Below, piece after piece: positions 49,148-59,600 of a stretch of DNA of 64,000 nt. A program made the position numbers and the translations under genes. Numbering within the stretch: the stretch's first letter is position 1; every line of letters starts with the position of its first letter. The notes beneath the pieces were generated by a model. It had not been told where the DNA came from. It was given only the letters and a program-made list of their open reading frames with translations, and did no database searches. Source of the stretch: an uncultured bacterium (GTDB lineage: Bacteria; Bacillota; Clostridia; Oscillospirales; Oscillospiraceae); assembly GCA_946548895.1 (NCBI GenBank), contig CAMNQF010000001.1:141024-205023 (forward strand), read 5' to 3'.

Positions 49148-52100
49148 TCAGGTGTTTTCAATGAAGTTCTTCAGCATTTGCGCCGCTTCGGCACGGGTCG
49201 CAGTCCCTCCGGGGGTAAGCTGGCCGCTGCCATTGCCGTTCAAAATTCCGTTCTCCACGGCCCAGCACAGCGCCTCCTGGGCGTAGCTGCTGATCTGGTC
49301 CGCGTCCGTGAAGGCCGCCAGATCGCGGCCATTCGCCTTGGGGCTTCCCACGTACCGCCAGAGCATCACCACAAACTGCTCCCGCGTCACGCTGTCGTTG
49401 GGGCCGAACTGGCCGTCCCCATAGCCGTTTACGATGCCGTTCTCCGCGGCCCAGGCGACGCTGTCCGCATACCAGGCATCACCGCTGACATCGTGATACA
49501 CATCTGTCAGCGCCTGGTCCGGCTGGCCCTCCAGCCGGTACAGCACGGTGGCCACCATTGCGCGGCTTGTGGTCTGGTCTGGGCTGAACGTCGTTTCGCT
49601 GGTACCGTTGAACAGTTCGCGGGCGCTGGCGAAAGTCACAGCCTCAGCCGCCCAGCTTGTGGACGGCACGTCGGAAAACGTCTTGCTGTTGTCCACGATC
49701 TCTACCGTGGCGGAGCCGTTCAGCGGAGCGTTCAGCTTGCCGTCTTTTACCACGCTGCGCTGGAGGACCTCGCGGGTGCCGTCGTCATTGACCAGCACCG
49801 CCACGGTGCCGGGGCCGGCGTCCTCCGCCGGGACGGTGAGCGTCACGCCGCCAGGTACGTCCGCCACGGTTTCGCCCCCCGCCGTCAGGGTCAGCGCCAC
49901 CGCGCCGTCCACCTGCTCGGTGACTACGTTCACCGTGCCGCCCGCGCGGCTCAGGGTGTTCAGCGCCTCATGGGGGATGGTCGCGTCGGCGACAGGGGTG
50001 GAGACGGTGAGCGCCGCGTTCGTCTGGCTCTGGATCTGGCTCACTGTGGAGGCCGGGATGGACACCTGGGTTTTGGTCACGTCGCTGGTGATTTCCGGCT
50101 TGATGACAATTGTCTCGCTCTGGTTCCTGACCGCCTCCCTCACCAGCTGATTTCCGTCCGAGGCGCTCAGGACAGTGTTTGCCGTGCCGTTCTGGATGGT
50201 CGTCCGCGTCGGGGTGCCGTTTGTCTCCGCGGGCGGCGTGCTGTCTGTGGCTGTGCCGCCGCCGCCGCTTCCGCTTCCGCCGCCGGTGCCGCCGCCGCTG
50301 GCAGCGGAGACCGCCGCGACCTGAATCGTGACTGTGTTGTAGTTGGCGGCATCCTGCGGCGTGAAGACCACGTCATACGATTTCCCGGCTTCGGCCGTAA
50401 TGCCGCCATCCGCCCAGGCGAAGGCTCCCGGCACATCTGTGGCGCCGCCGTTCAGCTTAATTTCACTCAGCGGCTGTCCCGCGGCGCCGGACGCCGTGGG
50501 CGCCGTATTGACGCTCGGGTTTGCCTTTGCGATCTGTACTGTAATCTCCGCGGCGGCGATGCCGGTGTAATTCACGCTGTCCGCCACCCTGTACCAGACG
50601 GTGTACGTGCCAGCGGCGGTGCCGGTGGGGATTTGATCGGAATACGCGCCGTTCTGGCTCGTGCTGTACTCGATTGTGCCGATACCGCCAACCGTGCTGC
50701 CGCCGGTGACAAGGGCTTGCGCGCCGCCGGTGTACGTCAGGCCGGGGTCCGCCGGCTTGGCGTCCAGCTTCGCGTCCACCTTGTAAATGGCCGCCGTCGC
50801 GCTGTCGGGCCAGGTGATGAGGTAATTTCCATTTTTGCCGTCCGGGTTTTTGGACGTGATGGTTACCTGCTTGTTTGTACCGGCATCGGCCGTCGCAAAT
50901 TGGCCGTCCACCGTGAGCGGGATCGTATCCGTACCCACCAGGTCGCCGCTCTTCCAAACGGCGCTCAGTGTCGCGGCGGTGGTTCCGTCATAGGGCTTAT
51001 CCTGGGCTGTCACCACCGGGGTCACGGGCTTCGGGTTCGCGACGAAGGGTACGCTGGCCGTGTTGGATTTGCCGTAGCCGTCCGCCCCCTCCTTGTACGC
51101 CTCCACGGTGAATCCGCCTGTGCCCGTTACGGTCACGACGCCATTTTGGTCGATGGAAGCAATGCCGCTCTCCGCAACGCTCCACCGAATCGCGCCGCCG
51201 CCGGAGCCGCCCATGGCGCTCAGGCGGAAGGTATCGCCGTAGTGGACGTCAGTTGGAATGCTGGTGACGATGCTCAGGGGGTTCTGGCTGGCCGCCACGA
51301 TCTCAAAGGTCCCGGTGACGGGGGGATCGAACTGGTAGTTGCCGCCTGGGTTGTCCTTGACGGTAACGGTGTACGTGCCCACCGCGATCCGGGGCGCGGG
51401 CAGCTCCACGGTATATTCGCCCTCCGGGATAATGCGGTTTGCGCCGTCCCGGACCACGACGGCGGGGGTCTTTTCCGTGCCGTCATACGGGAAGGTGTTC
51501 TGCGTGCACAGGACGGTGGGCGTATCCGTGTTCACGGAAATGGTCACATTCTCCACCTTCGCGGGGGCGCTGTCCTTGTGGTTCTCGTCCCCGGCGACCA
51601 CCTTGTACCATACGGTGTAGCTGCCGGCGTCCACAGCGGTGGGCAGGCTGTAGCTGTAGCTGCCGCCATCCAGAGAATAGGCCAGCTCTCCGCCCTCCGC
51701 CGTGCCGGGGGTGACCAGGGTCAACGGACTGCCGTTGTAAGTCAGAGGACCTGTGGCCGCCTTCGGCGCTTCTGTCACACTTGCAGCCTTCGGGGTGATG
51801 GACGCCTTAGTCGTAGAGGGCCAACCGCTGACGTCGTATTTTTCCTTGACGCCGTCGGAAACCGTCAGGCCGGTAATGATAACCGTCTTGTTTTCCCCGG
51901 CATCAGCGTCCATGAAATGCCCCGCTGCGGTGACGCCGTCGGCGGGAATGACGTCGCCGGCGACCAGACCGCTGAGGGTGACGGTCAACGCGGCGTCTGT
52001 GCCGCCGTCATAGGGCTTATTCGCCGCCGTTACAACTGCGGTGACCGGCTTCGGGTTGACGTAGAAGGTCCACGTGTCGCTGACGCCGCTTTCAGCGGCC

Positions 52101-55100
52101 GTGACGGTGACGCTGCCCGACTTCTTGGCCGTCACCACGCCGCTGCCGTCGATGGCGGCGACGTCCGGGTCACTGCTGCTCCACGCCACCGCGCCGCTGC
52201 CGGAGCCGCCGGCGGCGCCCAGACGGATGGTATCGCCATAGTAGACGGTGTCCCGCTTGCCGGTGATGGTCAGGGCGGGCAGGTCCGCGCCGGTAATTTG
52301 GAAGTGGGCCGTCGCTGTAAAGCTGTAGTTCCCTCCTTTGCTGGTGATGATAACGGTGGCCTCGCCCACCGCTACGTTGTCGCTGTAGGCCACCGTGTAC
52401 TCGCTGGCCGGGATCACATTGCCGCTCTTGTTGTCGGTCACGGTGACGGTGGGCTTGTGTTCGCCGCCGGTGTAGCTGAAGCTGCCGGAGGACAACGTGA
52501 CGGTCAGGTCGTCCGCGCTCAGGGTATTCGTTATGATCTCCGCGGGGATTGCAATGACGTCGCTGTCCTCGTGCTTGGAGTCGCCCTGTACCTTGGCCAA
52601 AACAGTGTACTTGCCCACATCCGCCTTGGTGGGGATCGTGGCGAAATACGACACGCCGTCCAGGGAATAGAACGGAATCCCGCCCGTGGCCGTGCCCGCG
52701 TTGACCAGCTCCTGGGCCGTGCCGTTGTAGGTCAGCCCCGTTTTCGCCGTGGGGGGCGTGGTAAATTTTGCCTGAGGCTTTACGATCTCAAAGGTCGCTT
52801 GGGTGCTGAACTGGTAGTTGCTGTTGTCCTTGTTCCAAATCAGAACAGTCGCGGTACCCACGTTGGTGTTATTGCTGTAAAACACGTTTACGTCAGATGT
52901 CATAAACGTTTTACCCTCTATGGATACCCATACATCGGGCTTTATTGCTCCACCGGTATACACAGCTGGATTCTCCGCCAAGAGCAATGTAACTGTTGGG
53001 GTGACCAGCTTCTTCTGGATCGTCACATACACCACCCGCGGGGCGGTGTCGGCGGCCCCGTTCTCACCCTTGACCTTGTAGTAGACGGAATAGCTGCCCG
53101 CGTTGACGCCCATGGGGATCGTGGGGGCAAAATCAGCGGCGTCCCCCGTCAGGGAATACTCCACGTGGCCATTGACCGCGGCGCCGTCCGTCACAAGCTC
53201 CTGGGGATTTCCGTTGTAGGTCAGGTTCTTCGCCTGCGGCGCGACGGTTATGGCGGCGGCCCCCGCCTTGATGGTAAAGGTCCTGCTGCCGCTGACGGTG
53301 TAGTTGCCGCCGGGGTTGTCGCTGATGATGACGGTGGCGTTGGTTCCCACCTCTACGTTGTTGCTGTAGCTCACCGTGTACTCGCTGGCCGGAATCACGG
53401 TGGAGCCGTCCTTGACCACCGCGTCGGGCTTCTTCGGCGTGCCGTCGTAGTCAAAGGCCTCGCGGGACAGCTCAATTGTGGGGTTGGTCACCGATTTCGG
53501 CTTGATGGTCACATCCACCCTGACCGCGGGGCTGTCCTTGTAATTCCCGCTGGCCTGGGCCTTGTACCAGATGGTGTACGTACCCGCGTTGGCCGCCTTG
53601 GGGACGCTCAACGTGAAATAGCTGCCGTCCCGGGAGTACGCCAGGGTCCCGTTGGCCGCCGTGACGCCGCCGCCCACCAGGTCCTGCTCACTGCCGTTGT
53701 AGGTCAGCTCGGTGGCTGTCGAGCCCGACACGCTGGCGGCCTTCGGGGTGATGGACGCCGTGGCGGTGGCGGGGAGCTTAATGTCGTACTTGTCGCTGAG
53801 AGGGAGAACGGCGCTGGATTTGAGATGAATCGTCACCTGCTTGCTGTCTCCGGCGTCGGCGGTGTTAAACTGCCCGGCCAGCATAGAGTCAAGCGCGATG
53901 GTGTCGCCGTTCAGCAGGTCGCCGTCCTTCCAGGTGACGGCCAGCTCCGCCGCGTCGCTGCCGTCAAACTCCTTGTCCTTGGCGGTCACAATGGGGGAGA
54001 CCGGCCTCTTTTCCGCGCTGAACGACCAGCTGACCGAGACCGCGCCGTAGTTGCCGTCCGCCTCCTTTGTGGCGGTGATGGTGGCCGCGCCCGACTTCAG
54101 GACCTTGACCAGGCCGTTTTGGCCGATGGTGGCAACGGCGGTGTCGCTGCTGGCCCAGGTCACGGCCCCCGTCCCGGAGCCGCCGGTTGTGCTGAGGGTA
54201 AAGCTGTCGCCGTATCGGATTTCGCCGGGCTGGCCCACGATGGACAGCGGGTTCTGGCCCATCATGAGGATGGTGAATTCCGCGCTTTTCGCGGTGATCT
54301 CGTAGTTTCCGCCCGCCACGTCGCCGATGGTGACCATGTGCTTCACGGCAGCCGACGAGGCGGTTTTCCAGTCCGTGCCGCCGTAATTGACGGTGTACTC
54401 CTCCGCCGGGATCACGCGGTGGTTCGTGTCCTTCACCGTGACCGACGGCTTGTGGACCGCGCCGTCATACGAGGCGCTGGGGGGCGTGAACTCAATGATG
54501 GGGCCGGCCACCTCCTGCGGGGCGATGTTTACCGAATTGTCCAGCGTTTTGCCCACCGTGTCCTTGTGGTTGCCGTCGCCCTTCACCCGGTACCAGACCT
54601 CGTAATCCCCCGCGCCTGTGCCGGTGGGGAGGCTGGCGGAGTAGGTCAGGCCGTCCAGGGAGTACTCCATGGCGCCTCCCGTGGCGGAGCCCGCGTTGAC
54701 CAGCGCCTGGGGATTGCCGGTGTACGCCAGCCCGGTTTTTCCCTCGGGAGCGGTTACATCCGTTACCTCCGCCTTGAAAATGGACGCGGTGGTTATGTCG
54801 GGGTAGGTGATGAGGTAGTTCTCATGATTCCCCGTACTGCCGCTGAAGTCCGGACTGGTGCTGTCGACCATCACCTTCTTGTCCGTTCCGGCGTTGGGGT
54901 CCTCAAAGCGGCCCGCCAGCGTGATGGTGATGTTGTCGCCGCCCACCAGGTCGCCGCTCCGCAGCCTGGCGGTCACCGTAGTGGTCGCGGGGGTAACGCC
55001 GTCATAGTCTTTCGACGCCGCCGTCACAACGGCGGTCACCGGCTTCTTCTCCGCGAAGAAGGACCAGGCGGCGGTCTGGTTGGCATAGCCGTCTTTCTTG

Positions 55101-56629
55101 CTGGTGGCCGTCACCGTCACAGAGCCCACGCCCTTGATGGTGAGCAGCCCGGTATCGGCGCCGATCTCCGCAATTGCGGAACCGCCAACGCTCCACTCTA
55201 CCGTCCCGTTTCCGCCGGTGGTTCCCAGCTGGATGGTGTCGCCGTAGTAGACCCGCTCCCGGGCGCCGGTGATGGTCAGGGGCGTCTGGTCCGCCGGGGT
55301 GATGGTAAAGGTGGCGGTGTTCTTGCCGTCTGTGGTATCGAAGGTGTAATTCCCGCCGCTGACTTCGGTGATGGTCAGGGTGTACGTGCCCACGTTGAGC
55401 AGCTCGGTCACGGCGTTGCCGCTGGCGTCCTGGTATGCCGTCTTGTATTCGCTGCCGTCAATCAGCAGGCCGTTGTCGTCCCGGACGGTGACCGTGGGCG
55501 CCTGCTTCTCTCCGTTGTACGTCACCGACGGCGGCGCCACCCGGATGGTGGGAGTGTCTACGGCGTTGACGGTGATGGTGGCGGCCACCGGTTGCGGTTG
55601 GGTGTCCTCGTGGTTGCCGTCGCCCTGGACCTTGTACCAGACGGTGTAAGGGCCCACCGCCTTCCCGGTGGGGATGGCCGGAGCATACTCGCCGTTCTGG
55701 GCCAGAGAATAGACCATCGTTCCGCCGGACGCGCTGCCCGCCTCGGCCAGCGCCTGCTCGGTGTTGTTGTAAGGCAGGTTTTCCAGGCCATTGGGCGCCG
55801 TCACCACCGACGCGGCGCCCTTTGTGATTGTAAAGGTCCCCGTGCCGTTGACGATGTAGTTGCCGCCGTTGGCGTTGGTGATGATGACCTCCGCCGTGCC
55901 GGCGTTGACGTTGTTCTGGTAAGACAGGGTGTACTCGGTGCTCGGAATGGCGGTGCTGCCGTCGTTCACCTCAACCGCGCCGTCCGCCGGGATCTGCGGA
56001 TTGCCGTCATAGGTATAGCTGCCGGACACCGTGACCTTCGGGCTGACGACCTCCTTCGGCTTGATGGTCACACTGACCGAGCCCACCGTGGGATCGTCTG
56101 CATGGTTGCCGTCGCCTACCACCTTGTAGGTTACCGTATAGGTCCCTGCCGCCGTTGCTTTGGGAATATCTTTGCCATAGCCGCCGCCGTCCACCGCGTA
56201 CTCGATGTGGCCGCCCTCGGCGGTGCCTATGGTCACCAGCTCCTGCGGCTGCCCGGTGTAGGTCAGGTCCCTGGCCTGGGGGGAGCCGGTCAGCTGCGCG
56301 CCGCCCTTGCGGATCTCAAATGTGACGCTGCCGCTGACATCGTAGTTTCCGCCCTCGCCGCTGGCGATAGTGACGGTGGCCGTACCCACGTTCTTGTTGC
56401 CGCCGTAGCTCACCGCGTACTCAACCGCCGGAACCACCGCCGTGCCGTCGCTGATGGTGACGGCGGGCCGCTTCTCAGTGCCGTCAAAGGTATAGAAATA
56501 CCCCTTGGCGTCCTGCTGCAAGTCGCTGCCGGACAGCGTGACATTGGTCACGCCCGCCGTCAGCTGCTTCCGGGTGATGGCCACCTGAACCGCCTGCGGC
56601 TCGGAGTCGCGGTGGTTGGCGTCCCCCAT
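49148..56629 (-). CDS. Giant SLH surface protein, C-terminal part (downstream of in-frame stop)
   Basis: 2493 aa. Arrays of Ig-like modules recur: MBG-like units ending in YTVWYKVxGDxNHxDS (eight here), Big_2-like units (YYGDTIQLGTTGGNG ... four) and YDG-like units (KPVTAVVTAANKPYDG ... four). A Gly/Ser linker (GGGTGGGSGSGGGG) leads to a unique domain and three SLH repeats (FSDVPSTSWAAEAV, YHDVSGDAWYADSV, FTDADQISSYAQEA) that bind wall polymers. It begins with ATG directly after a TAA in the same frame; the preceding residues continue the same repeat, so this is the rest of the upstream ORF. No RBS before that ATG; if separate, it relies on TAAATG reinitiation and would lack a signal peptide. 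Function probably adhesion or S-layer-associated. Confidence 0.82.
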   Translation of the reverse strand: MGDANHRDSEPQAVQVAITRKQLTAGVTNVTLSGSDLQQDAKGYFYTFDGTEKRPAVTISDGTAVVPAVEYAVSYGGNKNVGTATVTIASGEGGNYDVSGSVTFEIRKGGAQLTGSPQARDLTYTGQPQELVTIGTAEGGHIEYAVDGGGYGKDIPKATAAGTYTVTYKVVGDGNHADDPTVGSVSVTIKPKEVVSPKVTVSGSYTYDGNPQIPADGAVEVNDGSTAIPSTEYTLSYQNNVNAGTAEVIITNANGGNYIVNGTGTFTITKGAASVVTAPNGLENLPYNNTEQALAEAGSASGGTMVYSLAQNGEYAPAIPTGKAVGPYTVWYKVQGDGNHEDTQPQPVAATITVNAVDTPTIRVAPPSVTYNGEKQAPTVTVRDDNGLLIDGSEYKTAYQDASGNAVTELLNVGTYTLTITEVSGGNYTFDTTDGKNTATFTITPADQTPLTITGARERVYYGDTIQLGTTGGNGTVEWSVGGSAIAEIGADTGLLTIKGVGSVTVTATSKKDGYANQTAAWSFFAEKKPVTAVVTAASKDYDGVTPATTTVTARLRSGDLVGGDNITITLAGRFEDPNAGTDKKVMVDSTSPDFSGSTGNHENYLITYPDITTASIFKAEVTDVTAPEGKTGLAYTGNPQALVNAGSATGGAMEYSLDGLTYSASLPTGTGAGDYEVWYRVKGDGNHKDTVGKTLDNSVNIAPQEVAGPIIEFTPPSASYDGAVHKPSVTVKDTNHRVIPAEEYTVNYGGTDWKTASSAAVKHMVTIGDVAGGNYEITAKSAEFTILMMGQNPLSIVGQPGEIRYGDSFTLSTTGGSGTGAVTWASSDTAVATIGQNGLVKVLKSGAATITATKEADGNYGAVSVSWSFSAEKRPVSPIVTAKDKEFDGSDAAELAVTWKDGDLLNGDTIALDSMLAGQFNTADAGDSKQVTIHLKSSAVLPLSDKYDIKLPATATASITPKAASVSGSTATELTYNGSEQDLVGGGVTAANGTLAYSRDGSYFTLSVPKAANAGTYTIWYKAQASGNYKDSPAVRVDVTIKPKSVTNPTIELSREAFDYDGTPKKPDAVVKDGSTVIPASEYTVSYSNNVEVGTNATVIISDNPGGNYTVSGSRTFTIKAGAAAITVAPQAKNLTYNGNPQELVTDGAAVNGHVEYSLTGDAADFAPTIPMGVNAGSYSVYYKVKGENGAADTAPRVVYVTIQKKLVTPTVTLLLAENPAVYTGGAIKPDVWVSIEGKTFMTSDVNVFYSNNTNVGTATVLIWNKDNSNYQFSTQATFEIVKPQAKFTTPPTAKTGLTYNGTAQELVNAGTATGGIPFYSLDGVSYFATIPTKADVGKYTVLAKVQGDSKHEDSDVIAIPAEIITNTLSADDLTVTLSSGSFSYTGGEHKPTVTVTDNKSGNVIPASEYTVAYSDNVAVGEATVIITSKGGNYSFTATAHFQITGADLPALTITGKRDTVYYGDTIRLGAAGGSGSGAVAWSSSDPDVAAIDGSGVVTAKKSGSVTVTAAESGVSDTWTFYVNPKPVTAVVTAANKPYDGGTDAALTVTLSGLVAGDVIPADGVTAAGHFMDADAGENKTVIITGLTVSDGVKEKYDVSGWPSTTKASITPKAASVTEAPKAATGPLTYNGSPLTLVTPGTAEGGELAYSLDGGSYSYSLPTAVDAGSYTVWYKVVAGDENHKDSAPAKVENVTISVNTDTPTVLCTQNTFPYDGTEKTPAVVVRDGANRIIPEGEYTVELPAPRIAVGTYTVTVKDNPGGNYQFDPPVTGTFEIVAASQNPLSIVTSIPTDVHYGDTFRLSAMGGSGGGAIRWSVAESGIASIDQNGVVTVTGTGGFTVEAYKEGADGYGKSNTASVPFVANPKPVTPVVTAQDKPYDGTTAATLSAVWKSGDLVGTDTIPLTVDGQFATADAGTNKQVTITSKNPDGKNGNYLITWPDSATAAIYKVDAKLDAKPADPGLTYTGGAQALVTGGSTVGGIGTIEYSTSQNGAYSDQIPTGTAAGTYTVWYRVADSVNYTGIAAAEITVQIAKANPSVNTAPTASGAAGQPLSEIKLNGGATDVPGAFAWADGGITAEAGKSYDVVFTPQDAANYNTVTIQVAAVSAASGGGTGGGSGSGGGGTATDSTPPAETNGTPTRTTIQNGTANTVLSASDGNQLVREAVRNQSETIVIKPEITSDVTKTQVSIPASTVSQIQSQTNAALTVSTPVADATIPHEALNTLSRAGGTVNVVTEQVDGAVALTLTAGGETVADVPGGVTLTVPAEDAGPGTVAVLVNDDGTREVLQRSVVKDGKLNAPLNGSATVEIVDNSKTFSDVPSTSWAAEAVTFASARELFNGTSETTFSPDQTTSRAMVATVLYRLEGQPDQALTDVYHDVSGDAWYADSVAWAAENGIVNGYGDGQFGPNDSVTREQFVVMLWRYVGSPKANGRDLAAFTDADQISSYAQEALCWAVENGILNGNGSGQLTPGGTATRAEAAQMLKNFIENT

Positions 56630-59600
56630 TTACTTGTACCAGACCGTGTAGGTCCCCGCGTTGGTCCCGGTGGGAACGGCCGCGGAATAGACCCCGTCCC
56701 TGGAGCTGGCGTAGAGGGTGTTTGCGTCCCCGCCGGCCACAAGGTCTTGCGTTGTGCCGTCGTACACCCGATCATTCGCGGTCAGGGCCGGCGCGGTCCC
56801 GTCCGCCTTGAAAATGGACGCGGTGGTGGTGCGCTGGATGGTGATGTCGTACTTCTGCGCGGTGGCGTCGGAGACAGGGTCGCCGGTGATGGTCACCGAC
56901 TTGCCGGCTCCCGCCTGGGCGTCGGCAAAGGCGCCCCGCAGGGCCGATGTGTCGATGCGGTCGGTCCCGGCCAGGGCCGGCTCCCATGTGACATGGATTC
57001 CGGCGTCCGTTGTGCCGTCGTACACCTTGTCGTCCGCGGTGACAATGGCCGTGACCGGCTTTTTCAGCGCGTTGAACGGATAGGTGGCCGTGGCCGTGTC
57101 ATAATTGCCGCCGCCTGTCTTGGTGGCGGTGATGGTGGCGGAACCCACGCCGACAATTGTGACAAACCCGTTGGCGTCGATTTCGGCGATGCCGGCGGGG
57201 TCGCAGGTCCACGTGACCGTGCCGCTGCCGGAGCCGCCCACCGCGCTCAGGGTAAAGGTGCCGCCGTAGTAGACCAGGCCGGGCTTGTTGACGATTTCCA
57301 GCGGGTTCTGAGGTGTTATGCTGATTTCGAACTCCGCCTCTGCCCCAGTGATCTCGTAGTTGCCGCCCGTAATATTCTGCACCTTGACCTTGTGCTTTCC
57401 AACGTCTTTCCAGTTTGTGGCGGAATCGTAGACGACGGTATACTCGCTGTCCGGGATCACGTTGTGCGCGGCGTCCCTGACCGTGACCTCGGGCCGCTTC
57501 ACGCTGCCGTCGTACTGCGCGCCGGGAGGCGTCAGCTCGATTTGCGGCGTTACGGTCTGTCTGGCAATGGCCGCGCTCACCGTCTTGGCCTCGCTGTCCG
57601 TGTGGTTGCCGTCGCCCTGGGCCTTGTAGTAGACCGTGTAGCTGCCGGCGTCCTTGGCCTTGGGGATGGAGGGCGTGAAATTGGCGCCGTCCAGGGAATA
57701 GACCATGACGCCGCCGGTCACAGCCCCCGCCGTGACCAGCTCCTGGGCCTGGCTGGCGTCGTAGGCCAGGGTGTTCGCCGCCGGTTCCCTATCCACCGTG
57801 GCCGCCGCCGCCAGGATGGACGCGGTGGCGGTGGCGGGGAAGGTAATCTCATAGTTGGCCGCTTTCGGGTCGGTAACCGCCGGGGCGGGGCCGGTTATGG
57901 TGATGGTTTTATTGGTCCCGGCGTTCTCATTGTCGAAGACGCCCGTCAGGTTCGGAATGCTGAACGTGTCCCCAAACACCAGGTCTCCTGGGGCCACCTT
58001 GGCCGTTACGGTGGCGTCCGTATTGCCGTCAAAGGGCTTGTCAACGCCAGTCAGCACAGCCGTCACCGGCTTCTTCCCCGCGGTGAACTCCCATGTGGCG
58101 GATACGTCGCTGTAATTGCCGCCCCTGGAGCGGGTCACCGTCACCGTGATGGGCGTGTTCACATCTTTCACGGTGAGCAGCCCGGTGGCGCTGATGGTGC
58201 TGTTGATCGTGCCGCCGCCGTTGGCCGCAGCGGCCCAGGTGATGGTCCCGGCGCCGGTGCCGCCCGAGACGCCCAGCTGGATGGTGTCGCCGTAGCGGAC
58301 CTGGGCCTTGGTGCCGGTGATGGAGATGGCCTCCTGGTCCGCCGCAACGATCTGAAACGTGCGGACATTGACCGTTCCATCCGCCGTCATGTCATAATTG
58401 GAGGTATCCGGCGTGGTGACCGTGACCGTGTAGGTGTCCACATCCACCATGCCAACGTTGCCGTTTGTTCCGGCAATGTCCACCTTGTATTCGTGCTCCG
58501 GGATCACCTGGCTGTGATCGTCGTAGACGGTGATGGCGGGCTTGTGCTGGCCGCCGTCGTACTTGAATGTGTCCGAGGACAGCGTGATGGTGGGCTTCGT
58601 CACCTTGTTTTTGGCGATCTCCACACTGAGGGCCGCCGGGTCCGTGTCGCTGTGGTTGGCGTCGCCCAGCACCTTCCAGTCCACGGTGTATGTGCCCACC
58701 GCGGAGGCCGCGGGAATGGCGGGGGAATAGTTTCCGCCGTTCACAGAGTAGACCACGGTGCCTTCGCCGCAGACGCCCGCTGTGACCAGCTCCTGGGACG
58801 CGCCGTTGTACTGCAAGCCGGTTTTTACCGTTGGGGCCGTAACGGAGGGGGCCGCCCTTGTGATCGTAAAGGAGGCCGTGCCGTTGACGATGTAGTTGCC
58901 GCCGTTGGCGTCGCTGACGGTGACCGTGGCGGTCCCGGCGTTCACGTTGTCCCGGTAGGACACGCTGTACTCGGGCTTGGCGGCGCCGGGACCGTCGATC
59001 ACCGTGCCGCCGTCCTGGACGGTGACAGCGGGCGTTTTCGCGGCGCCGTCATAGACATAGGAATCCTGCGCCAGCGTGATGGCGGCTGTGATCTCCTTGG
59101 GCTTGATGGTGGCGGACACCTGGCCGGGCGCGGTATCCCCATGGTTGGTGTCGCCCTTCACCATATAAAATACGGTGTATGTGCCCGCCGCTGTTTGCGT
59201 GGGAATGGACGCTTTATAGGGGCCTGCCAGCGACTCCGAATACACCACGGTGCCGCCGGTGGCCGCGCCCACCGTCACCAGCTCCTGCGCGGTTCCATCG
59301 TAGGTCAGGTCCTTGGCCTGGGGGCTGGAGGTCAGCACCGCGCCGGCTCTTCGGATGGCAAATTTCACCTCCTCGTCGGCAAAGGTATAGTTGCCCCCCG
59401 CCTTGGCCGTGACGGTCACGGTTGCCTCGCCAACATTCTTGTTGTTGGTGACGCTCGCGCTGTAGTCGCGTTCCGCCAGCACCGCGTTGTCGTCGGTCGC
59501 CGTCACCTTGACGGTGGGGGTCTTGTCGGTGCCGTCGTACTCATAGTAGTAGACGTTGGGCGTGACGGAGGTATCTGTCTTTAAGTCATTGCCGGACAGG

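Noticed and set aside
49178-59584. 3,468-codon plus-strand ORF over the giant surface gene
   Set aside because: It is antisense to repeat modules with clear Ig-like and SLH signatures; its translation is low-complexity Arg/Gly/His/Val-rich and follows the repeat period, so it is a GC-bias shadow.
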